Below the pieces are notes generated by a model. That model ran no database searches and was not told where the DNA came from. It saw only the letters and a program-made list of their open reading frames with translations. Shown here one piece after another: positions 39,101 to 51,100 of a DNA stretch of 64,000 nt; within the stretch, counting starts at the first letter, position 1; every line of letters begins with the position of its first letter. The DNA comes from Chaetoderma sp. LZ-2023a (Eukaryota > Mollusca > Caudofoveata > Chaetodermatida > Chaetodermatidae). The position numbers and the translations under genes were made by a program. Location: NCBI GenBank assembly GCA_034401795.1, contig CM067360.1:54051768-54115767 (forward strand), in the 5' to 3' direction.

Positions 39101-42100
39101 AGCCTTTGGCAGGAAAATGATCAAAGATGGCCACCAAACCGTTTATCCCAGTTTCAAAAATGGCAAATTTGAAATCAAAATACCCAAAAATCTACATAAA
39201 ACCAATTTCGGCTTAAAAATACATCAAATAAAAAATCCAATATGGCCTCCAAACACGCTATATTTTGAGTGGCCCACAGCGGCCATGTTTTTCGACATTT
39301 CAACTTCCCTTGAACAAAGTTTAATGGCTCTTTGTCCCTAATCACACCTGCCAAATTTTGACCAGATCCATTCAGTGGTTCTGGAGACGATGTCGTTTTC
39401 GCAAAAACTAGGTCATACAAGGTGGCTGCCAAAGCATTTGCCCCAATCAAGTTCCTTCGATCAAACATGGATCAGTGTTTGCCCTACATGACATTTCCTT
39501 AGTTTTGAATCGATCCTCGAGGCAGTTACCGAGATTTTTAAGAACGTTTCTAAAATTGGCCAAAATGCCAGATAGCTGCTGGCCAAATTGGCTGATCGGC
39601 TTCGTTTGAGCAAACTTGGATCCCTATGTTCCAAGGATAATTCCTGCCAAATATACATGAAATCGGCCCAGTGGTTCTCGAGAAGACATTTTAACTTTTC
39701 CACTGCTTTAGTACAGGATTTTTGGCAGGAAAACGATCCAAAATGGCCGCCAAACCATTTATCCGACAGTTTCGAAAGCGGCAAATATGAAATCAGCATA
39801 CCCAAAAATGTATATAAAACTAAATCCATCAAATAAAAATATCCAATATGGCCATCAAACACGCTAAATTTGTATTGGTCTATGGGAGTCATTTTTTTTA
39901 ACGTATCAACTTGCCTTGAACAAACTTTAATGGCCCTAACTACCTAATCATATCTGCTAAATTTCGGACGGATCCGTTTAGCGGTTCTGGAGAAGTCGTT
40001 TTCGATAAAACTAGATCATCCAAGCTGGCTGCCGAACTCTTTGGCCCATCAAGTTCCCTTGAACAAGCTTAGTAAATAATTTGGTTGGCAATTTCCCGGG
40101 AAATACTAGTATTTCCCAGGGCAGTGAGAAATACTGGGAAATATTGGGAAATACTGGGAAATACTCAGATATCAGGTGGCAAGTTTATATATTTAACCTC
40201 ATGGTCATTTATCATGCTTAAGAAAATACTGACATAGATTAGTAAATATCATCTAGTGACATATACATGTACATAAGTTGCAAATCTATGCATAAGGAAC
40301 AGTCTTCTAAACTTTACATCAGAAAAAACTGAAAATCCAATGAAATCCAATTATAATTTTATGAGGTATGACTGGATATTTAACAGTAAATCACTGTCTA
40401 TAGATCTGCTTGGAGTTCAGTAGACCTACACAATTACCTACCCAATAATAAAATGCTATGACTACTGTCAGAACATGCAATGTAAACTTAATTATGTGGT
40501 CTTTACCTATTGCTGTGTACTTGCTTTAACCCTTTAGCACTCAAGTCGGCGAGAAATGGCTTATGCAGACTGCAGTGGTCTTGATGAACGTCCATTTGTA
40601 GACTAATGGAAGAATATTTTTTTTAATTTACGACTGGAGTGACTGGATTCTTGATAACTGAGTCAGTCATTCCAGTAGGAAATTTTCAAAAATAGCCTTG
40701 ATCTGCAAATAGATATTTTCTATGAAATAATTGAAATTGCTTAAACAAATTTGAGTGTTAAAGGGGTAAATAACTAATTCACTCTCTGGGATGTCATTAT
40801 ATCTAAGTTAGTGCTATGATGACTGAATACATTTCATTCTGAAGTTGCAGAAATGTTAAAATTGTGATTGCTATTTAAACCTGAAAAATAGTACATAATA
40901 TTAGTGTATAATCGTATATAACAGAATGAAATGTGTTGCCATCTCAATCAGTTAATCCCCAGTTAGACACATTGCTGGCTTTCCATTGTGAAGCATGTAT
41001 ATTCGTGACCTGCCCAACATTTTTACTCAGCAGTGTGACCCAGTCGCGCTAGACAACATAACTACCAATTGTCTCATGTACTCTGATGACCTTGTATTAC
41101 TGTCTAAATTACATACAGGGCTCCAAACTTCAGTCAATAATTGCTTATTGTGATAAATGGGGCCTGGTGGTTATTGCACTGGCCACACAGTGCCCACTCT
41201 TCACATTCTGGTTGATTCAACAAAACAAGGGTGAAGAAAACTAGCATGATATGTGTCTTGAGTAAAAACCATCACCTTGGATAACGGCATGAGTTACATT
41301 ATGGGCCGAGATTCAATGTGATAGTAAAATAACAATTATCAAGGTATTAAAAATCAGTGACATCCAACCTCTGACACTAAAATTTCGCTTCCCTGGGACA
41401 GGAGCAACTAGTAGAAATATTTACAGACTATACGACCAATTAAGCAGAAACATATGCCGATGCTATATGTTCCATACGGTTGCACTGATTAGTTCATAGT
41501 AGCCAACTACAGTTCTTTGCCGATCCACATAACATTAAAATCCACTTTTGTTGCCAGGAATCCAGGGTGGAGATGATGCTTCCGTACGAACTTGCCAGCT
41601 TTTCACCGGAAGCTACACAGAATTTACTGACAGACACATGGAAGATTGGCAAACTGAAAATAGAACAGCTGGCAGCATCTTTGTCACATAAATATCTATA
41701 CAAATTTCCTACATGTTTGTGGACGATAGACATCTATATGATTACATTCTGTGGCCCGCTATATTCGTGGTTCCAGATGACTAAATACTACTCTATATAT
41801 GCAAATAGCCATCGATTAAGGTTAACTTAGGCAGCTGGGATTAATAAGACTTCAAGGGAGGGAGGGAGGGAGGGTGGGAAATTTTGCAGCATCTATCTTG
41901 ACAGTGACAGGATGTAAAAGACTGCATTAGTAAATATTTCCGGTAAGTTCAGGTTCGTACCATTCGTATGAAAGTCGGACTCTAACGTCGGGTTCGTATA
42001 ACATACAGGTTTATTCCGTACGAACTTGCCAGCTTTTCGCCGGAAGCTACACAGAATTTACTGACAGACACATGGAAGATTGGCAAACTGAAAATAGAAC

Positions 42101-45100
42101 AGCTGGCAGCATCTTTGTCACATAAATATCTATACAAATTTCCTACATGTTTGTGGACGATAGACATCTATATGATTACATTCTGTGGCCCGCTATATTC
42201 GTGGTTCCAGATGACTAAATACTACTCTATATATGCAAATAGCCATCGATTAAGGTTAACTTAGGCAGCTGGGAGGGAGGGAGGGAGGGTGGGAAATTTT
42301 GCAGCATCTATCTTGACAGTGACAGGATGTAAAAGACTGCATTAGTAAATATTTCCGGTAAGTTCAGGTTCGTACCATTCGTATGAAAGTCGGACTCTAA
42401 CGTCGGGTTCGTATAACATACAGGTTTATTCCAGAGAATAGGAAAAAATCTGAAAAGCTCGATAGTATGCGGAAATAAAATGGTTTATCGCTATCACAAT
42501 AAACCCGAATACAGTATTTGTTGCTTCTAGTAACTTTAAGCAAGACACTAAAACCATTTTCAAACTACGGCAATTTAATGTTAGGACCAACATATTTATG
42601 GGACTTGTTCTCTTCAAGCAATTGATTTCCCCTATTTTAATGTACGGATGCGAAGTTTGGGGCCCATATTTTCATAAAGGTCTTAGGATTCATGGCTTTA
42701 AAACAATCTGCAATAATCTACCAGCAGAAAGGGTTATTATGAAATTTTGGTGCTCGTAGAAATGCAACCAATGATGCAGTCCGCGGTGAATTGGGTCATC
42801 ATACGCTTCTTATATCCTGCTTGATGCTTGCAATGAAATATTGGTGCAGGCTGTGTGCACTAGATAACACTTCCATAGTCCGCAAAGTGTATTGTGAATC
42901 CTCTTCTAATTTATTGATTAATTGTAATTGGCCTTTCTTCATCAGCGAACTGTGTACATATTTTGGTTTCGACTATATGTGGGATAACACAGTCGTTGGT
43001 CAAACGGAATCCGATGTTAAGAAATTAAAACTTTTGATGCAGTCCAAATATGTAGACATTTGGAAAGATAACCTTCTAAACATAAATGCTAAATCACGCA
43101 CTTATGGATTGTTAAAATTTAACTTTGCGATGAAAAACTATCTGATTAATTCTCGAAATCTCTTAATACGTAAGGATTTCATGAAACATAGTTAATGCAC
43201 ACAGCCAGGCAATTGAACTCGGAAGACACCAAAAGGTACCATTTGAACGCAGGATATGCAATATGGGCAAATCAGAGTGTATTGAAGCTGAGAACCACGT
43301 TATCCTGCATTTTTCTGCTTATGACTATAAAAGACAGAACCTCTTCAATGCACTCGGCTCCTTTTGCGACTTCCCATCATTAATTGACGATGAGAAGTTT
43401 GTGTTCCTAATGTCCTGCAATAACGGAGATACAGAAATCTCTGAACTGGTTCTACCCTTTGTCCATGAATGTGTGCTAAAACAACATTCTACAACTATTG
43501 ATCACATGCATTCGGATAAAGCCTCTGTGACCATAACTCAATACATTTTATCTTTGCACCTATCCTGCTGTTTTGTAGATATGCTGACTGTTATATTGTG
43601 TATATATTGTTAATGCATGTGTATTTTATGTTTTTTATTGTATTATCTCACAATCAAGTTTCAATTTATTGCATTGAAAATTGATTGTGAGACAATATCA
43701 CACCTGTGTAGGAGTTGAGTGTGGGAGCCTAGCTTAGAGCATTGATTTACATAAAAATATCTATGGTTAAATAAATAAACAATACTTGGGCATCTACCAA
43801 CAATTTGGTAATCCAAGATTAGATCTCTATTTTAAATCAATATTATGTTTAGCTGAGAATTGAACACGGTATAATGGATTTGTATTGTAAGTCACAATAT
43901 GTACAGCATGATGTTTCTTAATATTTTGAAACTATTTTACTGGAAGTTGTTGTTGCAGCTCTACTGAAAATGGTTTCTAAAAATTCCAACATTGTTTGTG
44001 CAATAAATACTATTAAATAGTAGGTGTTGTGTCTGCTCCGTAAAGTTGAAAAGGTTATACATGTAGATATGCTATGATGTGCATACAAATGTATATTATC
44101 TATTTGATCTCATATGTCAACCTGTATTAGATATATCCTTGTATATTAGACCCTCTGATTAATATAGATCTAAGATATTTAGTTTAAAATTTACCACTTC
44201 TGATGAGTATTGGAGTATTTCCAGGTATTTCCCAGTATTTTCCACTTTTTGGAGTATTTCCTGGAGAGGTATTTACCAGTATTTCCCGCCCGGAAATTCC
44301 CGCACTGGGAAATTGCTGCCAACCCTGACTTGGCTCCACTCTTGCCCAGGATCATATTTCATGAGGTTTTGCATCGATCCCCAAAAAGGTTTCGGAGATT
44401 TTTAAAGACGTTTGTAAAAATCAGCCAAATTCCAAGATGTCCGCTGGGCAAATTAGCCGATCGCCTTCGTTTGAACAAACTTGGATTCCTATGCCCTAAA
44501 GATGCTTCCTGCCAAATATAAATAAAATTGGCACAATAGTTCTTGATAAGAGGTCGTTTATAGGAAAAGATGACGGATGACGGATGGACACACAACAGAT
44601 GGTCACCATGGCATAAGTTCACATGGCCGTTCAGGTCAGGTAAGCTAAAAACTGAAATTCCAGCGTACCAATAGTAAAGCAAAAATGCCTATATAGTGTT
44701 GAATGAATATTTTGAAACAAATATGATTAAAAGCAGTTGCTGCCAAGCTTGCAGACAAATTAGTTCCAAGAATTCAACACATTTCTTCATGTTCTTAGAT
44801 ATTAAAACCCTTTACATCCGGTCTGTACAATTGACAGTATTAACTGATGATGATTGACTGCAAACCTTTCTAACAAAAATGGTATTTGGCTTTAATCTAT
44901 TGACTAGACGCAGATCTGTACCAGCTAAGCTCTGCTTTATATGCTGATCTCAGCTGGATACAGTTTCTATCCTAATCCTAAGGGCTTAACGATATACTGA
45001 TATTATATTAAATACTGGTACCAAAATAATTTAGTTAACTTAAGTTAACACCAAAATTTTCATCATATATAAAGCAAAACTGGTATAACAAATATTATAT

Positions 45101-48100
45101 GTAGGTTCAATCAAGAATGTATTGGTTTTTTAGACCAGAGAAATCTTATCCAGGAAACAATTAAAAGACAAATCTCCCGAGATTAGAAGATATACAAGTA
45201 CATGTGTGTGATGCGCTATAGTCATTACATATTCAGCTTTATCAGGAATGTTAAATGAGCTAATTGACAAAACAGACCGTCAACTTACATGTCTAGTTGC
45301 GAGCCACACTTTTCTTGTGAGATTTGTCATGATAGCAAACTTACCAAGAATTTTAATATTTCAGAAAATATGTGGCAAAATATTTCTTACAATTTACATA
45401 TAAAAAGATATTCTGTGGATAATTGTTTAATTAATTTGGTGCACGTAAATGACTTTCAAGTTAATTTTTGCAAAATATTCAACATGTTTCCTGTATGTTT
45501 TGCCTGAAATAAAAATATTTGTGATTACCAATAATATTTTCATTTTTAACTGTGTGACTGCAGCAAGCAACCAGATAATAATCTCAATGGGCAATAACTC
45601 TGGACCTGCAGAATATTTTGAAAACAATTTGACTGAAAATTGTTGGTGGCTAAGCCACCAACACCTTCCAGTCAAATTGTTTTCAAATATTTCAGCATAT
45701 CCAGTTAAACCCCCATAGAAATGTAGTCTGCAGAAAGTCAGTAAGCAGACAGTTAAAAACAATTTTAAATTACTTTTAAACGCAATACACAGGCTACATG
45801 TCGCTAATTTGGTGAACATGATTCGACTTTGTTGTAGAATTGAAAGGGTTAATGAATGAACAGTGATCTCATAGAAATCATTATTCCATTGCCTTACCAG
45901 TACGACAGTAGAATAAAGATGCCAGACACTGATGTACCGATTATGAGATGACGCCACTCACGAATAAAATAACCCCAGATTCCGAGCGTCATGAGTCCGA
46001 CAGCCCAGAAACCAACACAGCCACAGAATGTGCGCCAATCCGGTGTCACAAACTCCAGTGGAAGAACAAAATTGACAACCAGCACTCCTACGGGTGAGAT
46101 TATGTTAAATCAGGAAATTCTTGAAGACAGTTATTATTATTATTGGCAAAAATCAGAATTTTCACCACTATAGCGGTTGGTGCCTGTCGCCTGTAGTCTG
46201 CATCGGTGGCGTCTGTCACTGGCATCCTCGTCGTCGTCAGCATAAAAGTTTAGTTAAGTTTAATGTTTAGCTCTACATAATGGATGAATCCCGTGTTAGC
46301 TATGCTCCGCTGATTTTGAGCTAAGCTCCGCCCATGCTTTGCCCATTTTGCGATCGATCGAACCCTGAATTCTGAGAAATCCAATATCAATGCAACTATA
46401 TAGTTACATACATACATGTAAGCTGTTAAATATTTTTTAACTACTTTGACTGGCGCTGTTGCTGGCTATAGTAGCAACAGCGTCCAGTCAAATTAATTAA
46501 AAAACTTTCAACATAATCTTCATTAAATAGTAAATCCATCAAAGTCATACAATTGGCATGATTGGTACACTTGGCAGACTATTACCAGTACAACATCATG
46601 ACAGAGTATTTCAATCAATTATGATTGTGAAGTCAACCTACATGTGACATAATTTATTATGCAATCACTGACAGTCAGCTTACAAGGTCAAAGCTCAGGG
46701 TCATCATGACCTTTGACATAATTCTAGGTTCATTCACATTAGGTTTTTGGTTAGATTTTCTGTTCATCTCGGCAGTGTCATATTTCGGGATTACTTCACC
46801 ATTTTGGGACAAAACTTGGACACATATTCATAATTTATTTTGTCTACCTTATCAGCCTAATGTAGACAATTTTCCTACTACATGTAGTACTTCTAAGACT
46901 TGCCAAGGTGCAGTGAATAGTAACTTAGGTTTGAAGGCTCTACTGTGAGGCGATATCCTTATGGCTTTCCAATTGGCCATTACCATTGGTATCCTGGTCT
47001 GGCAAGTAGCTTGGAATGTATGGTGTATCCAGTGGTCAATTACAAAACCATGAAACTTCTTCCAAGGTTAGTGACCTTGTGACCCCAATGTCATCATGTT
47101 GATGATCGTGCTGATGACCCAGAACCTGTAGAACAGGTAACTGAGTATCCAAGTTTTGTTAACCATGTAACCCTTAAATTCTTTCAAAATTTTTTTGATT
47201 TTCCACCCAAAAATTTCAATTTGCAGACAAAGAGAAGACTATTTTTGAGAATGTATCACTGAAATGACTGGGTCGGTTATCGAGACACTCACTCCAGTTG
47301 TAAATTTTCAAAAATTGTCTTCAATTGGTCTGTAAACGGACATTTATCAAGACCACTGCAGTAGAGCTGGGCGATATTGGCTTTTAGAAAATGATATCTA
47401 AGAAAATATCGCGAGATCAAGATATATCGTCCAGGCAATTGGGCTTGATTGAGGATAAGGTGTATTTTCAAACTTGTAATAATTGCCACAAAAACCCAAC
47501 CCTCACCGCGGTAACGGCTCATACCACAAACAGATCATCTACAACATTACTGATGGGCATGGATTAAATTGATCTGATTCCTGCGTGAATATTAACCAAG
47601 CATAAACTGTATTTTATGCCATTCTTACCATTTTATTCAACTAGGTAACAAATTTGTTGTAAAACCGACATTCGCCATTTGCACAGAAGCTTAAATCTGA
47701 TTGGCTAAGATGGCATTAGGTCTACAGTCATGTTCGACTAGCCAAATCTAGTTACTTTTAGATGATTATTTTACAGTCGACTGCATTATTTTCAGCTGGC
47801 AAATAATCAGCTACAGTTATCTATAGGTCACCAGTTAAACACGTCCTAGATCTGTGTTTCCAGTAAATCTGTCTGTCTGGTTGATTAGGATTCACTTTGA
47901 CAGCTATGTACTGTAGGATACGGCCAGCTATGGCACAGGCTATAGTAATTGTGTTTGTAATTTTCTAGCTTTTACAAGGAATTTACCTTTTATTCCATCC
48001 CCACCACCACCCTAAGCCAATTAAAACTTTTCCATGCTTTGATATCGGTGTGATCATAGAAGTCTACTGCGAAGACGTGAATATAACACATTGTCACATT

Positions 48101-51100
48101 TCACCCTAAAAGCTGTTATGTGTACTGTCGAAATAATCTGTACAAATTAAACTGATTAATTTGAAAGCATTTTGATGGAAAGGTGGTGTCACAGATACTA
48201 AAATCTTTCTCAAAATTATTTTCAAAATTAATCAGCTGGCCTTATTTTTTGGTGGTTACATTTAATGCATTCTGCATAACAGTGCCTACCAGTGTCGATT
48301 CATGGACGACTAATGCTCCGAGGCAATGTGTACTATAGGGACATGCGTGTTGTGATTAGTGTTGAACAGATGTTAAAATCGAAAGGTCACGTTTTTGGCT
48401 TCCTAAATTCCGATATATCTACATTGTAGGCCTATTCATCATGAATGATTTTTGTCATTAAACCATGAAGCGGAATTTATTGTTACTGGCTGTTGTTGAC
48501 CTTGTAATTATGTCATCAGATTGGAACGTGAACATGGTATTCCAATTCATTTATCCGGACCTGTCAATTTGTTGTTGGAAGGCCAAAGAAATTGGTAAAT
48601 TAATGATTACTGATAAGAATGCACTGAAATATTTTTTTACTCATAGGACTGGGGGTGGATAAAAATGTATCAGATATATCATTTTATGCGGCAATATTTT
48701 ATAATTTTGGCCCGGTATTCATTAGAAAATCACAATTTTAAATGACTATTTTGCGTCGTAATATTTTATCTCATCGATTACGAGAGCCTGTTAGTTAGTG
48801 TAGTTTTGTAATGACCGCCCGCCCATGTAAAGAGGAGCCGATGAAATGAGAAAAAATACTCAACCCCTGAGAGCTGTGATCACTTCTTATGGTGGCGGTT
48901 TGCTAGATGAAAGAGATATGGTCCTCAATTCGCCTACATTAATTGGCGAGTTCATATTCTCAGCAGTGGTGTCTATTTAGTACTGTTATAATGATGAAGT
49001 TGTACCAATGCATGGAGAATTCACAGCTGGTGGTTTAGTAATGATGTCATCAGAATGGCATGCTGAAAGGGATTTTCCAATCGAAAAATGAAAGCGAGGT
49101 TAAAAGTAGTCCATCTATCAAAATGGCTGACCTTTTATATTTTGCAGAAATAGATCAGAAATAATCTGTAGATATGGCAGGATATATTACCATAAGACAT
49201 CGAACAAAAATGTGGAATAATAAAAATAGCATGAAAAGTACATGCATTGATACGTCACACAGCCCATTAGAGTAAGATTAAGTAGATGATTATAAACTGT
49301 TTGAATTGACTCCGGTTACTGTAGTACTGTATTGATATAAATACGACAGACTAGTCATATCTGTTTTATATTGATTTTATTCATAAATACAACTTAGACA
49401 ACTGACGATATTGCTGATAACGATAAGGGTAATATCGCGATATTCTCGATATTATCATGAAATCGGCCAGCTCTACACTGCAGAGGCCATTTTTAGCTGA
49501 GAAGAGTGCTAAAAGGTTAAGTTATGGTAAACCTGAAATCTAACCTAAGAGGTTTACTCAAAGCTGTAAACTTAACTTAATGCTGGAAAGCAGTTTTGTA
49601 CCAAGGTCACAGTGAACTTTACCTTTGACCTTGTGATGTCTATATCAACACACTGGGTCCTACCGGCACATACAACATGTATCCAAGTTTAATTCAAATA
49701 AGATTAACCAATACTAAAATATAAGCTGAGTTTGACTAAAAGCAAAAAACTTACATTGAAAAGGCTTTGGACCAAGGTCACAGTGACCTTCACATTTTCT
49801 CTTGTGATCTCATTGTCATCAAACTGACTCCTAATACATGTAGCATAGGTAGATGTGGGTGTGTTTTGTGCCATGATCTCAGTGATATTGACCTTTGACC
49901 TCAATGTCATCATGCAGATTCTTAACAGCATAGGTGTGCATGCGTGCATGTGTGTATGCGAGTGCATCCATGTGTGTGTCTGCATGCATGTGTGCGTTTG
50001 AATGATATAGAGGCCTGAGCTGGAATGTTGAGCCCTCAAGACAGTTTTGAAAAAGATTTAACATTTGAATCGGCATGATGAGCCATCCTCTACTTCATGT
50101 AGGGCTTGACAATAATACTCTCATGCATTACAGTACAGCTGAGAAACAACTCTGCATGTTTCCAAAACAGAATAAAACAGTGTTGAATATTTTGAACATA
50201 ATTCGATTGAAATATGTTGCTGCAGCAAGGTAATGTCTTCCAATCCAATTACGATTTGTTCAAAATATTCAACAATATGTTTTACTTTGTTTTGGAAACA
50301 TTCGGTTATTTCTGTACTGTAATACATGTTTCTGGGTTTTTTGTTTTGGAAACCTATTAAGTTATTTCTGAGTTGGTACTGTATTACTTGTACATACCTC
50401 CGACGAGAGCACCAGTAAAGAATCTCAGAATGGCGTAAATTTGCCAGGTTGAGGAAAATGCACTAGCAAACCAGAATATCAGCAGCAATGAGTATGTTAT
50501 AAACAGTAGCTTTTTACGGCCAAACCAATCAGCCAGCTGACCAGTAATTACAGCACCAATAAGAAGTCCAATCATCTGTACTGAAGTAATCAGGTCAGGG
50601 ATATAATCTTTGTCACATATCAGATTCCACTACAAAGAAAAGAAAATTAGAAATTCAAATGGCTATATGCACGTCATAAATGAGATTTTGTACAGTTTCA
50701 GTTCACTGAAATCCCAGATTGTCTAAACAACTGAGTCGCTGGACTGCTCCATATTTTGAAACCAGTTTGACTGGAAACTGTTGCAGTTAAATTTATTTCA
50801 TATTCAGCAACATATTTCTCAAAATTGTAAACACGTACGATGAGCTGTACATGTAGTTGGGAGCCCATTAGCGTTGGTATAAATACTTTAACCCGTAGCA
50901 GTCTGATGTCTGTATTCTAACTTTTACTGGGTCAATAGCATAGAAACTGGTGCACATTTTTCAACAAATTTGTTGAAATATTAACACCCATTCATCTTTT
51001 AATTTAATTTGAAAATCTATAATATTCACACCAGCGGTAATGGATAAGAAACATTTGATCAGAATGGAGGGATTTGGTCTGACATTCAAATATATGAAGT

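Larger units (their letters stand above)
40081..44327. mobile_element. hAT-like element (4.2 kb) with a nested LINE and MITE
   Basis: The left end GGTTGGCAATTTCCCGGGAA matches the right end, read inward as CAGGGTTGGCAGCAATTTCC. Both continue into arrays of GGGAAATACT-type motifs. CAGGG-TTGGC termini are hAT-like. Possible flanking octamers GCTTAGTA and ACTTGGCT agree only at about half the positions, so the target duplication is unproven. No transposase ORF; the interior holds a LINE (40960-43700) and a family B MITE. Confidence 0.65.

Noticed and set aside
41494-42167. Two copies of a small frame starting MSIVHKHVGNLYRYLCD
   Set aside because: Duplicated only because the DNA segment is tandemly duplicated; no domain, and the start and end differ in context.
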